64,000 nucleotides of DNA from Nitrospirota bacterium. GTDB lineage: Bacteria > Nitrospirota > JACRHJ01. Positions 51,294 through 60,082 of this stretch are shown one piece after another. Both the position numbers and the translations under genes were made by a program. Each line of letters begins with the position of its first letter. Position 1 is the first letter of the stretch. Where the stretch lies: the NCBI GenBank assembly GCA_021784575.1, contig JAJYHX010000003.1, positions 186,001 through 250,000 of the forward strand. Reading direction: 5' to 3'. The notes beneath the pieces were generated by a model. That model was given only the letters and a program-made list of their open reading frames with translations. It did not search any database and was not told where the DNA came from.

Positions 51294-51908
51294 CTACTTC
51301 TTTTTGGGCGCGGGTTTTTTCGCAGGAGCAGGAGCCGGCGCCGTGGCGGGCGGCAAGTCCTCATACCCCGCAAGTTTGCCCGTCAGTGTGAAGGAATACC
51401 TTTCCTTTGTTCCCTTGGATATATCCTTTATATCCCCCATCTTGACATTGGTGAAAGTCGGAAGCGCCTGCAGAGCGTTAGCGAACGCCTCCGCGTTCTT
51501 CCTGCTGTCGCTGGCTATGCCCGTGATGCTGAATTCCGGGCCATTTACGGACAGCGCAGTCAGCCATACGTTCTGTGTTATAGCGGCGTTGACGCCGTTT
51601 AAAAGCGGTGTCATGGGGATTCTTCTCTTGTTCAGTTCCTGGATGGTCTTCAGCTTCTGCTGAACCTCAAGCCTGCTCTTTTCGTAGCCCTCCGCTTCCG
51701 CGGCCTTCTTCTTAAGGACGTCCAGCATTTGTGTGGTAGCGGCGGCCTTTTTCGTCAGGGCCGATTTCATGGAATATATGTGCACCGTCTCATAGCCGAG
51801 CCCCAGCGCCACCAGGACGATAACGACGATGACTAACGCCCGGAGCCTCGTTACGGCCTTGTCTACCTGTTTTATCTTCTTGTGCGGCAGGAGGTTTATT
51901 TTTATCAT
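51294..51908 (-). CDS. pilN: Type IV pilus inner membrane protein PilN
   Basis: 204 residues. The N-terminal cytoplasmic tag MIKINLLPHKKI is the conserved PilM-binding INLLP motif, followed by a membrane helix (ALVIVVIVLVALGLG), a coiled coil and the ferredoxin-like PilN domain. A low-complexity Ala-Pro-Lys tail ends the protein. ATGA overlap with pilM. Confidence 0.94.
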   Translation of the reverse strand: MIKINLLPHKKIKQVDKAVTRLRALVIVVIVLVALGLGYETVHIYSMKSALTKKAAATTQMLDVLKKKAAEAEGYEKSRLEVQQKLKTIQELNKRRIPMTPLLNGVNAAITQNVWLTALSVNGPEFSITGIASDSRKNAEAFANALQALPTFTNVKMGDIKDISKGTKERYSFTLTGKLAGYEDLPPATAPAPAPAKKPAPKKK

Positions 51909-52966
51909 TCTCTGAGCCTCCTCAGGGCAAGCCCGACCGCCACGGCAGCCGAAGGCGCGGAGCCCTGCGCCGCTTCAGAATCCAGTTTTGAGTCGATATT
52001 GATGTTCCTGAGAGGGTTTGCCAGTTCCACTTCCACGCCGACCCTTTCGGCCAGCCGCTCCGTGAAACCCGCCATAAGAGCGGCGCCGCCGGAAAGTATC
52101 ACCCTGTCCACGTTCTCTATGCCGGTAGTGGCGCGGAAGAAGTCTATGGACCTCGCGGCTTCCGAGGCGACGTCTTCGGTCGCCGAACTGATTATCGTCT
52201 GCGCCCGCGAGGCGTCCACCCCTGAGGAGTCTTCGCCTCTCTTGATGCTCTCGGCCGCCGCGAAGCTTATGCCGAACTCCTTCTGGAGGGATTCGGTATA
52301 AAGGTTGCCGCCGATGGAGCTGTCCCTGGTGAAGACGGACATTCCGTCTTTCAGTATGTTGATGTTGGTTACCGACGCGCCGATGTTGACGAGGGCGTCC
52401 ACCCTGCCGGGGACAATCTCGTAATTGACCTCGAACATGTTCTCGAGCGCGAAGGCGTCGACGTCCATTATCACGGGGTTCAATCCCGCCTCCGTGACGA
52501 GCGAGAGGTAATCGTTAATCTTGTCCTTCTTCGCGGCCACGAGGACGACGTCCATCGTGTTGGCGCCTTCCTTGGTGGACGGGCCGAGTATCTGGAAGTC
52601 GAGGTTTACGTCGTCTATGGCGAACGGGATGTACTGCTCGGCCTCCCAGTTGATGGACTCGGACAGCTCGTCCTCGCTCATCTCCGGGATTGTTATGCGC
52701 TTGATTATTACGGAGTTCCCGGAAATGCCGATAACCGCGTCCTTTACCTTCAACTGGGCCTCGGCGAGCAGATCGCCTATAACCCCCGCGACCTGTGAAC
52801 GGTCCATAATAGCGCCGTCGACTATCGCCTCGGGGTCCAGTTCCCTGGCTGCGAATTTCGTCAGGACAAGGTCTTTTCCGCGCTCCACTATCTGTGCGAG
52901 CTTCACGGTATGAGACCCTATGTCAAGCCCCACTATCTGTGTCTTTCTGCTTAGGAACACGCGCAC
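51905..52966 (-). CDS. pilM: Type IV pilus assembly ATPase-fold protein PilM
   Basis: 353 residues, GTG start. An actin-like fold protein; IVGLDIGSHTVKLAQI is the first phosphate-binding motif and GGAALMAGFTERLAERVG the adenosine motif near the end. Binds the PilN N-terminus on the cytoplasmic face. The gene starts 15 bases after a small HTH gene and overlaps pilN. Confidence 0.95.
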   Translation of the reverse strand: MRVFLSRKTQIVGLDIGSHTVKLAQIVERGKDLVLTKFAARELDPEAIVDGAIMDRSQVAGVIGDLLAEAQLKVKDAVIGISGNSVIIKRITIPEMSEDELSESINWEAEQYIPFAIDDVNLDFQILGPSTKEGANTMDVVLVAAKKDKINDYLSLVTEAGLNPVIMDVDAFALENMFEVNYEIVPGRVDALVNIGASVTNINILKDGMSVFTRDSSIGGNLYTESLQKEFGISFAAAESIKRGEDSSGVDASRAQTIISSATEDVASEAARSIDFFRATTGIENVDRVILSGGAALMAGFTERLAERVGVEVELANPLRNINIDSKLDSEAAQGSAPSAAVAVGLALRRLRE

Positions 52967-52981
52967 CTCTGGTTTTGGAAG

Positions 52982-53185
52982 TTACTGTTTCTGCCTTATT
53001 ATCCGCTCTATTTCCTTTAAGTTGCCCGCATGATAGAGCCGCCAGCCCCTCCAGTCCCTCTGCACGCCAGTGATGAGCCCCTCACTCTCCCATCTGAAAA
53101 GCGTGGATCTCGAGATGTCGTAGAGCTTGCAGATCTCCCTTGTCTTGTAGATCTTTCTTACCGTCTCCCTTCTTATCATGCTCAT
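52982..53185 (-). CDS. Small helix-turn-helix DNA-binding protein before pilM
   Basis: 67 residues from ATG 53185 (or 65 from 53179). The whole protein is one MerR-like/excisionase winged HTH: YKTREICKLYDISRSTLFRWESEGLI, then DWRGWRLY. It has no effector or dimerisation domain. It lies 15 bases before pilM and is transcribed with the pil genes, so it may regulate the operon, but this is inferred only from position. Other reading: a phage-type excisionase remnant. Confidence 0.75.
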   Translation of the reverse strand: MSMIRRETVRKIYKTREICKLYDISRSTLFRWESEGLITGVQRDWRGWRLYHAGNLKEIERIIRQKQ

Positions 53186-53244
53186 ATGACACCCGTTTTG
53201 TAAAATTAATTTCAATTAATATTTAAACACGTCTTGTTATACTT

Positions 53245-53271
53245 ACTATACTCAAAATATTCGATTGTCAA
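53245..53271 (-). promoter_or_regulatory. Promoter of the HTH-pilMNOPQ operon
   Basis: On the minus strand TTGACA at 53271-53266, then either TATAGT (53250-53245, spacer 15) or TAGTAA (53248-53243, spacer 17). It lies about 60 bases upstream of the HTH start in an AT-rich 220-base gap. Confidence 0.55.
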
Positions 53272-53435
53272 GAAAATAATTAATACCCAACGCTTTGTTT
53301 TATTTGGCAAAAAAAGCCGGCTGCACACTAAGGGAAGTTCCGTGGAGAGACGCGCTCCACAATATTTAGCGGTTTTACGGCAAAATAAGGGGGCGGAAAA
53401 AAATCGGGAGAATATTAAATATGGTTAACCGTTTT

Positions 53436-54047
53436 TCAGAAAGAGCGCCTGTTGGAAAGTCTTTTGGCGGTCGTGCGAATGACCTCCGGCACGCCCTTGT
53501 TCCTTGCGACGAAGCGCAGGTCGCGCGTCATAAGCTTCGACAGGAAGGTCAGGCACATCGGCACGGGTGTCTTGGGGTTGTTTACGAGCGCCAGGATTAC
53601 CGAATAGGATTTTATCCAGTCCTTGTTCCCGGCAATCTCCCGGAGAATCTCCTCGTTTACGTTCCTCGACGCGGCGAACATCTCGATTTCGTGGAGTGTG
53701 AGTTTCGGGTTCTGGAGCACGCCAAGCGCGACGAGCTTGTTCGAGTCCCTTATAAGTATCATCCGGGTTTCCTGGTCGCCGCCCCTCGCGTGTTTTGCGC
53801 GCTCGCCGACATCGAGGCGCTGGAGCTTCGCCTGAAGGCCCAGTTTGTGCGCCTCGGCCTCCGTTTTTCTCTCCCGCTCCTCGCGGTCTTTCCTCGCGCG
53901 CATGGCGGCAATGGCCGAAGCGGACATACTTTGGGCGTCTGCATCCGGGACACCGTTTCCGGCAGTGTGAGCCGATTTGCCGTCCGGTTCCATATCCTCC
54001 GGCAGGTCTGAGGCCTGCTCGTCGTCTATTCCCTTTTCCTCGATCAT
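53436..54047 (-). CDS. Conserved protein of unknown function with HEAT-like C-terminus
   Basis: 203 residues. N-terminal ~85 residues are charged and probably disordered or coiled coil (MRARKDREERERKTEAEAHK). The rest has repeated helix pairs such as LTLHEIEMFAASRNVNEEILREIA and KDWIKSYSVILALVNNPKTP, followed by LRFVARNKGVPE, a pattern I have seen in several deltaproteobacterial hypothetical proteins. ATG overlaps the tlyA stop (ATGA), so it is in the dxs operon. Function unknown. Confidence 0.75.
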   Translation of the reverse strand: MIEEKGIDDEQASDLPEDMEPDGKSAHTAGNGVPDADAQSMSASAIAAMRARKDREERERKTEAEAHKLGLQAKLQRLDVGERAKHARGGDQETRMILIRDSNKLVALGVLQNPKLTLHEIEMFAASRNVNEEILREIAGNKDWIKSYSVILALVNNPKTPVPMCLTFLSKLMTRDLRFVARNKGVPEVIRTTAKRLSNRRSF

Positions 54048-54787
54048 TCCACACCTCGCCCGAGATAAAGCAGGTATTCGATATTTCCCTTTGCGCCTTT
54101 TATCGGCGACTCCATCCGGCCAAGCGCCTTGAAACCAAGATTTCCGGCAAACTCGCTTATCTCCCGCACCGCCCTTTCACGCGCGCCCTCGTCCCTTACT
54201 ATTCCGCCCTTTCCCACGCTGCCGCGCCCGGCTTCAAACTGCGGCTTTACAAGGGCAACGACCGCCCCCCGTGGCTTCAGGTTCGGAATTATCGGGGGCA
54301 GGATGAGCCTGAGCGAGATAAAGGAGACGTCCACGGAGGCGAAATCGACAAGCTCGCCCAGGAACCCGGGCCCGGCATGGCGGAAGTTCACCCGCTCCAT
54401 AACGCTCACGCGAGGGTCTTCGCGCAGTTTCTGGTCGATGAGCCCGTATCCGACATCGACGGCGTAGACCTTCTTTGCGCCTTCTTTCAGAAGACAGTCC
54501 GTAAAACCGCCCGTGGAGGCGCCTATGTCGGCGCAGACAAGCCCTGAAACGGATATATTGAAACCGTCAAGGGCCGCCTTTAATTTCAGTCCCCCGCGAG
54601 AGACATACGGCAGGCCCTCGATTACCTCAATTCTCGATTCTTTGGTTATCGCCTCGCCGGCCTTCTCCGCCCGCCTCCCCTCGACCGTCACCTGCCCGGC
54701 GATTATCAGCGCCTGCGCCTTCTGTCGGGAGTCTGCCAGGCCGCGGCGGAAAAGCTCAAGGTCGAGTCTGTTTTTTACTTCCTTCAA
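54044..54787 (-). CDS. tlyA: TlyA family RNA methyltransferase (S4 domain plus FtsJ-like)
   Basis: 247 residues, TTG start with GGAG. The S4 RNA-binding domain is at residues 1-60; the Rossmann methyltransferase has the SAM motif ADIGASTGGFTDCLL and acidic DVGYGL, then KPQFEAGRG. TlyA proteins methylate ribose 2'-OH in rRNA (in mycobacteria 16S C1409 and 23S C1920). Follows dxs by one base. Confidence 0.92.
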   Translation of the reverse strand: MKEVKNRLDLELFRRGLADSRQKAQALIIAGQVTVEGRRAEKAGEAITKESRIEVIEGLPYVSRGGLKLKAALDGFNISVSGLVCADIGASTGGFTDCLLKEGAKKVYAVDVGYGLIDQKLREDPRVSVMERVNFRHAGPGFLGELVDFASVDVSFISLRLILPPIIPNLKPRGAVVALVKPQFEAGRGSVGKGGIVRDEGARERAVREISEFAGNLGFKALGRMESPIKGAKGNIEYLLYLGRGVE

Positions 54788-54788
54788 G

Positions 54789-56687
54789 TCACTCCGCCAG
54801 GACCCGCTCCGAGATGAACGCCTCCGCCGCCTGGAATATCCCTTCCGCGTCGAGGCCGAGCCTCTTTCTTATCTGCGCCTGCGTCCCCTGCTCGACATAC
54901 GTATCCGGGACGCCGATGCGCTTCACCGGGATGTTCGTTATCCCGGCCTCCTCCAGCGCCTCCAGCACCGCGCTCCCGAATCCGCCCGTGAGGACGTTCT
55001 CCTCGACCGTGAGGATACGCCGGGACGAAGACGCGGCGGCGATTATGGCGTCTCTGTCAATCGGTTTTATGAACCGGGCGTTCATCACGCCGACGGAATA
55101 TCCGGACCCGGAGAGCGCGTCCGCCGCCTGGAGCGCGGGATTTACGGTGTTTCCGACGGCGACTATGCAGAGGTCGGAACCTTCCGAAATTACCTCCGCC
55201 CTGCCCAGGGGAATCTCTTCAAACCCGCGGTCGAGCGGCGCTCCGACACCCTTGCCGCGCGGGTAGCGGAGCGCGACGGGGCAGTTCAGCTTCAGCGCCG
55301 TATACAGCATGTGCCGAAGTTCGTTCTCGTCCTTCGGGGCCATGAAGACAAGGTTCGGCACATTTCGCATGAAGGATATGTCGAAGAGCCCCTGATGCGT
55401 CTCGCCGTCCTCGCCCACGACGCCCGCCCTGTCCATTGCTATAACAACCGGCAGGTTCTGCATGCACAGGTCGTGAACGACCTGGTCGTAGGCGCGCTGC
55501 ATGAAGGTGGAATAGACCGCGGCGACCGGCTTCTTCCCGCACGCCGCCAGGCCGCAGGAGAACGTAAGGGCGTGCTGTTCGGCAATGCCGACGTCGAAGA
55601 ACCTCTCCGGGAACTCCTTTGCGAATTTCGCAAGGCCAGTCCCTTCGGGCATCGCTGCGGTTATGGCTATTATGGACGGGTCTTCCCTCGCAAGCTCGGC
55701 AAGCGCGTCGCCGAATACGCCGGTATACGACACCCCCCCGCCGCCTGGCGACCGGCTTCCCGCAGTCTCTCCGGATTCGACGTCGAAAGGAGGCGTTCCG
55801 TGGAACGCCGTGGGGTTGTTCTCGGCGTGTTCGTAACCCTTGCCCTTTGTGGTCATGACGTGCACGAGCGCCGGGCCTTTCCTTGCCCGCGCGTCGCCCA
55901 GCGCCTCGGTCAGCATCCTTATGTCGTGGCCGTCAATCGGCCCCATGTAAGAAAACCCCATTTCCTCGAAGAGCATACCCGGCGTAAGAAGCCCCTTCAC
56001 CCGCTCCCCTGTCTTCGAGGCGACCTTGAGCACCTGTTCGCCCACCCTCGGGAGCTTTTTCAAGAACTGCTCCGTCTCGCGCCTCAGCTTCTCCGCCCGG
56101 ACTCCCGTTATGATGCGGCTTAAGTAGTTCGAGAGGGCGCCGACATTGGCCGCGATGGACATCTCGTTGTCGTTCAGCACGACGACAATGTCCCGCCCGA
56201 GGTGCCCGGCCTGGTTCATGCCCTCGAACGCAAGGCCCGCGGTCATGGAGCCGTCGCCGATTACCGCGGCGATTTTATAATCTTCTCCTTCCATATCGCG
56301 GGCGACGGCCATGCCGAGCGCGGCGGATATGGATGTGCTTGAGTGGCCGACGTCGAATGGGTCGAAGGGGCTTTCCGAGCGTTTCGGGAATCCGCTTATG
56401 CCGCCCTCGCGCCGGAGCGTCGAAAACCTCTTGCGCCTGCCGGTGAGGAGCTTGTGGGCGTACGCCTGGTGGCCCACGTCCCAGATTATTTTATCCTTAG
56501 GCGCGTTGTAGACATAGTGTAGCGCGATGGCGAGCTCGACCACGCCGAGAGACGAGGCAAGGTGGCCCCCGTTAACGGAGACGACGGCTATTATTTCCTC
56601 CCTTATCTCCTCCGCAAGGAGCGGCAGTTCCTTAAGCTTCAGCGTCTTTAAATCCTCAGGCGACCCGATGCTGTCAAGATATGCCAT
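54789..56687 (-). CDS. dxs: 1-Deoxy-D-xylulose-5-phosphate synthase
   Basis: 632 residues from ATG 56687, preceded by GGGAGG. Thiamine diphosphate site GDGSMTAGLAFEGMNQAG and NDNEMSI, and catalytic His in HQAYAHKLLTGR region. First enzyme of the MEP isoprenoid pathway. Immediately follows ispA, so precursor supply for hopanoids and quinones is made in one operon. Confidence 0.97.
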   Translation of the reverse strand: MAYLDSIGSPEDLKTLKLKELPLLAEEIREEIIAVVSVNGGHLASSLGVVELAIALHYVYNAPKDKIIWDVGHQAYAHKLLTGRRKRFSTLRREGGISGFPKRSESPFDPFDVGHSSTSISAALGMAVARDMEGEDYKIAAVIGDGSMTAGLAFEGMNQAGHLGRDIVVVLNDNEMSIAANVGALSNYLSRIITGVRAEKLRRETEQFLKKLPRVGEQVLKVASKTGERVKGLLTPGMLFEEMGFSYMGPIDGHDIRMLTEALGDARARKGPALVHVMTTKGKGYEHAENNPTAFHGTPPFDVESGETAGSRSPGGGGVSYTGVFGDALAELAREDPSIIAITAAMPEGTGLAKFAKEFPERFFDVGIAEQHALTFSCGLAACGKKPVAAVYSTFMQRAYDQVVHDLCMQNLPVVIAMDRAGVVGEDGETHQGLFDISFMRNVPNLVFMAPKDENELRHMLYTALKLNCPVALRYPRGKGVGAPLDRGFEEIPLGRAEVISEGSDLCIVAVGNTVNPALQAADALSGSGYSVGVMNARFIKPIDRDAIIAAASSSRRILTVEENVLTGGFGSAVLEALEEAGITNIPVKRIGVPDTYVEQGTQAQIRKRLGLDAEGIFQAAEAFISERVLAE

Positions 56688-56709
56688 TGATGCCTCCCTT
56701 CCGGGCAAA

Positions 56710-57618
56710 TCAGTTCTTCCTTGATACTATATACCGAGCAATCTCCCTGAGCGGCTCTGCCCTGTCCCCGAAAACGGAGAGCGCATCCACCGCCGAGGCC
56801 TGAAGCTCCCTGGCGCGGCTTTTGGACTCCTCAAGCCCGAACATGGCGGGATACGTCTTCTTTCCCTTTTCGACGTCGCTCCCGACATCCTTGCCAATCT
56901 CTTCCTTCGTCCCCGTAATATCCAGTATATCATCGGCAATCTGGAACGAAAGGCCCGCCTCTTCGCCGTAGCGTGTAACGGCTCTTAACTGCTCGTCGTC
57001 CGCGCCGGCGGAAATAGCGCCCATCCGCACCGACGCGCGGATAAGCGCACCGGTCTTCCTCGTGTGGATATATTCGAGCGTGACGAAATCTATCTCTCTG
57101 CCCTCGGACTCCATATCTACGGCCTGTCCTCCCACCATGCCCATGCTGCCGGAGGCGCACGCCAACTCGTGGATTATTTTAATCCGCCTTGCCGCGTCCA
57201 TGCCGTCCATATACGCCGGGGACGAAAGAAGCTCGAACGCGAAAGTCAGCAGGGCGTCTCCGGCGAGTACGGCGGCGGCCTCTCCGAACACCTTGTGATT
57301 GGTGGGCTTGCCGCGGCGGAAGTCGTCGTTGTCCATCGCCGGGAGGTCGTCGTGTATCAGCGAATATGTGTGGATAAACTCAAGCGAGCTTGCCACGGCG
57401 ACAAGACCGGGTATATCCGCGGCATCCCGTCCGGCGACAGCCTCGGCGGCGGCGATGGCAAGTATGGGCCTGACGCGCTTCCCGCCGGCCTCAAGGCTGT
57501 ATCTCATGGCGGAGTGAAGCGCCGACGGCATTGCGTCCGCCTTCGGCGCCGCCTGGTCGATAAAACCTTCCACAAGCCGCCGCCTGTCGTTAATATATTT
57601 CTTTAAGTCGAAACTCAT
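56710..57618 (-). CDS. ispA: Polyprenyl synthase, farnesyl diphosphate synthase type
   Basis: 302 residues. First aspartate-rich motif HDDLPAMDNDD and second QIADDILDITG are intact. Makes farnesyl diphosphate (or geranylgeranyl) from IPP and DMAPP; two farnesyl units are needed per squalene for Shc. ATGA overlap with xseB. Confidence 0.95.
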   Translation of the reverse strand: MSFDLKKYINDRRRLVEGFIDQAAPKADAMPSALHSAMRYSLEAGGKRVRPILAIAAAEAVAGRDAADIPGLVAVASSLEFIHTYSLIHDDLPAMDNDDFRRGKPTNHKVFGEAAAVLAGDALLTFAFELLSSPAYMDGMDAARRIKIIHELACASGSMGMVGGQAVDMESEGREIDFVTLEYIHTRKTGALIRASVRMGAISAGADDEQLRAVTRYGEEAGLSFQIADDILDITGTKEEIGKDVGSDVEKGKKTYPAMFGLEESKSRARELQASAVDALSVFGDRAEPLREIARYIVSRKN

Positions 57619-57848
57619 TCCCCCTCTTCCGGTTCAAAGGGCACGGTTTTTGCGCCGATGGAGTCGTCCTTCACAAGTATTTCGACCCGCCTTTCGGCCT
57701 CTTCGAGCTGTTTAGACAGCGAGCGCGTAAGCTTGATACCTTCCTCGAAGAGTTTAACGGACTCCTCCAGTGGCATCTCGCCCTTCTCCATCCTGCTTAC
57801 AATATCCTCAAGCCGCTTAAGCGACTCCTCGAATCCTTCTTCCGCCAT
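57615..57848 (-). CDS. xseB: Exodeoxyribonuclease VII small subunit
   Basis: 77 residues with FEESLKRLEDIVSRMEKGEMPLEESVKLFEEGIKL, the full-length XseB coiled-coil pattern. Partner of XseA, which cuts single-stranded DNA. The large subunit gene xseA is not upstream; a repeat-rich gap and rlmN follow instead. Confidence 0.95.
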   Translation of the reverse strand: MAEEGFEESLKRLEDIVSRMEKGEMPLEESVKLFEEGIKLTRSLSKQLEEAERRVEILVKDDSIGAKTVPFEPEEGE

Positions 57849-57862
57849 AAATCCTCTAAGGA

Positions 57863-57980
57863 CGTGTTCGTTATTCGTGGTTAGTGTTCGTCAGGTTGTC
57901 GTTCCCGCGCAGGCGGGAATCCAGAAATTTCGGGAATGACGGTCTTTGCTTTTCCACGAAACACAAACACGAATCACGGC
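57863..57980. repeat. Nested palindromic repeats between xseB and rlmN
   Basis: Outer arms GTGTTCGTTATTCGTGGTTAG and CACGAAACACAAACACGAATCACG are related to the CCGTGTTCGTG repeat at 20406-20463. Inside lie GTTCCCGC/GCGGGAAT arms (57901-57920) and CGGGAATGACGG (57931-57942), a member of the repeat seen after typA. One element has therefore inserted into another. Confidence 0.6.
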
Positions 57981-57998
57981 TTTTTACGTAATTGTGAA

Positions 57999-59111
57999 TT
58001 ATACACCCGGCTTCTCTTCCGTCAAGGTTTTTCTGGCAGATAAGCCCCGGAGCTGTCCGCACGCGGCGAGTATGTCCGCACCGCGGCTTTCGCGTATGAA
58101 CGCCGTGTAGTTCATCGAATGCAGCCTCTCCTGGAAGGTCAGGACGGAGGCCGCTTCCGGCCTCTTGAATATGCTTCCCGCGTGTTCATTGAACGGGATC
58201 AGGTTTATCTTGCACTTAAGGCCCCGCAGGAGCCTTCCGAGCTCCGCCGCGTGCTCCGGCCTGTCGTTTATTCCTCCCAGCATGACATATTCGACGGTTA
58301 TGCGCCTCCTCGGCGCGAGCGGATAATCTTTGAGCGCCTTCACAAGGGCCTTCAACGGATATTTTCTGTTAACCGGCATTATACTGTCCCGGATTTCGTC
58401 GTTCGGGGCGTTGACCGAGACGGCCAGGTTCACGCCAAGGCCGCTGTCGCCCAGGGCCTTGATTCCCGGCACGACGCCCGCCGTGCTCAGCGTAATCCGC
58501 CTGGGGGATATGTTGAACATCCTGGGGGATATGAGCCTCCTGAGCGCCTCGACGACGTTTTCCGTGTTCAGAAGCGGCTCTCCCATGCCCATCAGGACGA
58601 TATTCGTGATGCGCCGTCCCTCGTGAGCCTGCCGGTCCGGCGCGGCGCCGGACACCGCCAGACGCTCGGCGACAAGCGCCTGTCCCGTTATCTCGTGCGG
58701 CAGGAGGTTCCTCCTCATTCCGCCCGCGCCTGTCAGGCAGAACCGGCATCCGAGGGCGCACCCCGCCTGCGAGGATATGCAGAGGGTCAGCCGGCCCTCG
58801 TCCGGTATCAGGACGGACTCCACCTTCTCTCCGTCCTGTAACGAAAAGAGATATTTTTCCGTCCTATCATGCGAGACAATGCGCTTAGACAGCTCTGGCG
58901 GACGTATCTCTGCGGTTTCGCTAAGCTTTTCGCGGTCGGTCTTCGATATGTCCGTCATGGCGGAGAATGAATCCGCGCCCGAGGAGTAAATCCACCGGCA
59001 TATCTGGGCCGCGCGGTAAGGCTTCATGCCGAGTCCCCCGACTACCGCCCCGAGGTCTTCTGCGCCAAACTCGAGCAGGTTTATTTTGTTGTTTTTTCCC
59101 TTAATATCCAT
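57999..59111 (-). CDS. rlmN: 23S rRNA (A2503-C2)/tRNA (A37-C2) methyltransferase RlmN
   Basis: 370 residues. Radical SAM motif CALGCRFC, N-terminal HhH-like RNA-binding domain, and the C-terminal LGRLLRGLKCKINLIPFNEH segment; the second catalytic Cys is in the AACGQL end. Adds a methyl to C2 of adenine 2503 in 23S rRNA and A37 in some tRNAs. Confidence 0.96.
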   Translation of the reverse strand: MDIKGKNNKINLLEFGAEDLGAVVGGLGMKPYRAAQICRWIYSSGADSFSAMTDISKTDREKLSETAEIRPPELSKRIVSHDRTEKYLFSLQDGEKVESVLIPDEGRLTLCISSQAGCALGCRFCLTGAGGMRRNLLPHEITGQALVAERLAVSGAAPDRQAHEGRRITNIVLMGMGEPLLNTENVVEALRRLISPRMFNISPRRITLSTAGVVPGIKALGDSGLGVNLAVSVNAPNDEIRDSIMPVNRKYPLKALVKALKDYPLAPRRRITVEYVMLGGINDRPEHAAELGRLLRGLKCKINLIPFNEHAGSIFKRPEAASVLTFQERLHSMNYTAFIRESRGADILAACGQLRGLSARKTLTEEKPGV

Positions 59112-59138
59112 TACCCTTTGGCTTGCGGGTTTTTTCTT

Positions 59139-59166
59139 TTGTTATAAAATCCTATTATGCTATAAT
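59139..59166 (+). promoter_or_regulatory. Extended -10 promoter of the TonB-like gene
   Basis: TTGTTA (59139-59144), spacer 16, TATAAT (59161-59166) with TG two bases before it. The leader is about 19 bases and contains AAGG before ATG 59192. Confidence 0.7.
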
Positions 59167-59191
59167 TTCTAAGCAAATAAAAGGTTTTTTG

Positions 59192-60079
59192 ATGAATAAG
59201 GGTCTTTTCTTCCACTGCCTCATAATATCTCTGATTCTTCACATTGCGGTAGTGCTTATGGTAGAGCTAAAAAAACCCAAGGAACGCAGGCGCGAGGAGC
59301 CGATAGCAATCGACCTGCTCGGGCCGGTCAGGGAGGGGGCCAAAACCGCCCTGCCTCCGAAGCCCAGGTACAGGCCCCATATTCAGTTTCCGCAGAGGAT
59401 GGCGGCGGCTTCGACGCCCGGGAATATGCCTGAAAAGGCCTTCCCGCGCAGGCATTTTCTGCCCTCTTTCGCCGCCCCTGAGCCTTCAAAAACGGCCACG
59501 GCGCCGCCCGGTTCCACGGCCGGCATGAAAGTCCCGCCCGCAACACCGGCCGGCACGCCGAATGCGCCGCGTCCCGCCGCTTCGACCGCAGCCTCGACCA
59601 GGCGGGGGACTCCGTCCGCCCAGTCGGCAGGCTCGGCGGGAAGGGAGCAGGTGATCCCACGGAAGCTGAAGCTCCCGACGATGAAGGACCTTGAGCGCTA
59701 CGCGGAGGTGGACAAGGAGATCGAGCGCACGAGGGACCCGAATGCGGTAACGCTCGACACGACGGATTTCCGGTACTGGTCATACCTCCAGGGCCTTAAA
59801 AACCGCATAGAATATATATGGAAGTATCCCGGGGAGGCGCGGCGGGAAGGGATAGAGGGGGAGCTTTTGATGAGGTTCACGATTGAGAAGTCCGGCAAGG
59901 TGACGGACGTAAAGGTGCTTAAGTCATCCGGCTATCCGATGCTCGACGCGGCGGCGAAAAAGGCCCTCTACGACGCAAGCCCGGTCAATCCCCTGCCGGA
60001 CAACTGGAAGAAGAACTCGTTTACGATAACGGGCAATTTTGTATACAGGCTTTATTATGCAAAGCCTTTCGTAGAGTAA
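59192..60079 (+). CDS. TonB-like energy transducer protein
   Basis: 295 residues from ATG 59192. N-terminal membrane anchor (FFHCLIISLILHIAVVLMVEL), a long Pro/Ala/Arg-rich periplasm-spanning linker, then a C-terminal TonB domain (about 215-295): IEYIWKYPGEARREGIEGELLMRFTIEKSGKVTDVKVLKSSGYPMLDAAA. Couples inner membrane proton force to outer membrane receptors; ExbB/ExbD are not in the window. The linker has many Pro-Ala repeats, typical of TonB or TolA. Four bases before the histidine kinase gene. Confidence 0.85.
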   Translation: MNKGLFFHCLIISLILHIAVVLMVELKKPKERRREEPIAIDLLGPVREGAKTALPPKPRYRPHIQFPQRMAAASTPGNMPEKAFPRRHFLPSFAAPEPSKTATAPPGSTAGMKVPPATPAGTPNAPRPAASTAASTRRGTPSAQSAGSAGREQVIPRKLKLPTMKDLERYAEVDKEIERTRDPNAVTLDTTDFRYWSYLQGLKNRIEYIWKYPGEARREGIEGELLMRFTIEKSGKVTDVKVLKSSGYPMLDAAAKKALYDASPVNPLPDNWKKNSFTITGNFVYRLYYAKPFVE

Positions 60080-60082
60080 GTT

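Noticed and set aside
54513-56123. 536-codon open frame on the plus strand opposite dxs
   Set aside because: No recognisable domain, Arg- and His-rich composition; antisense shadow of dxs.
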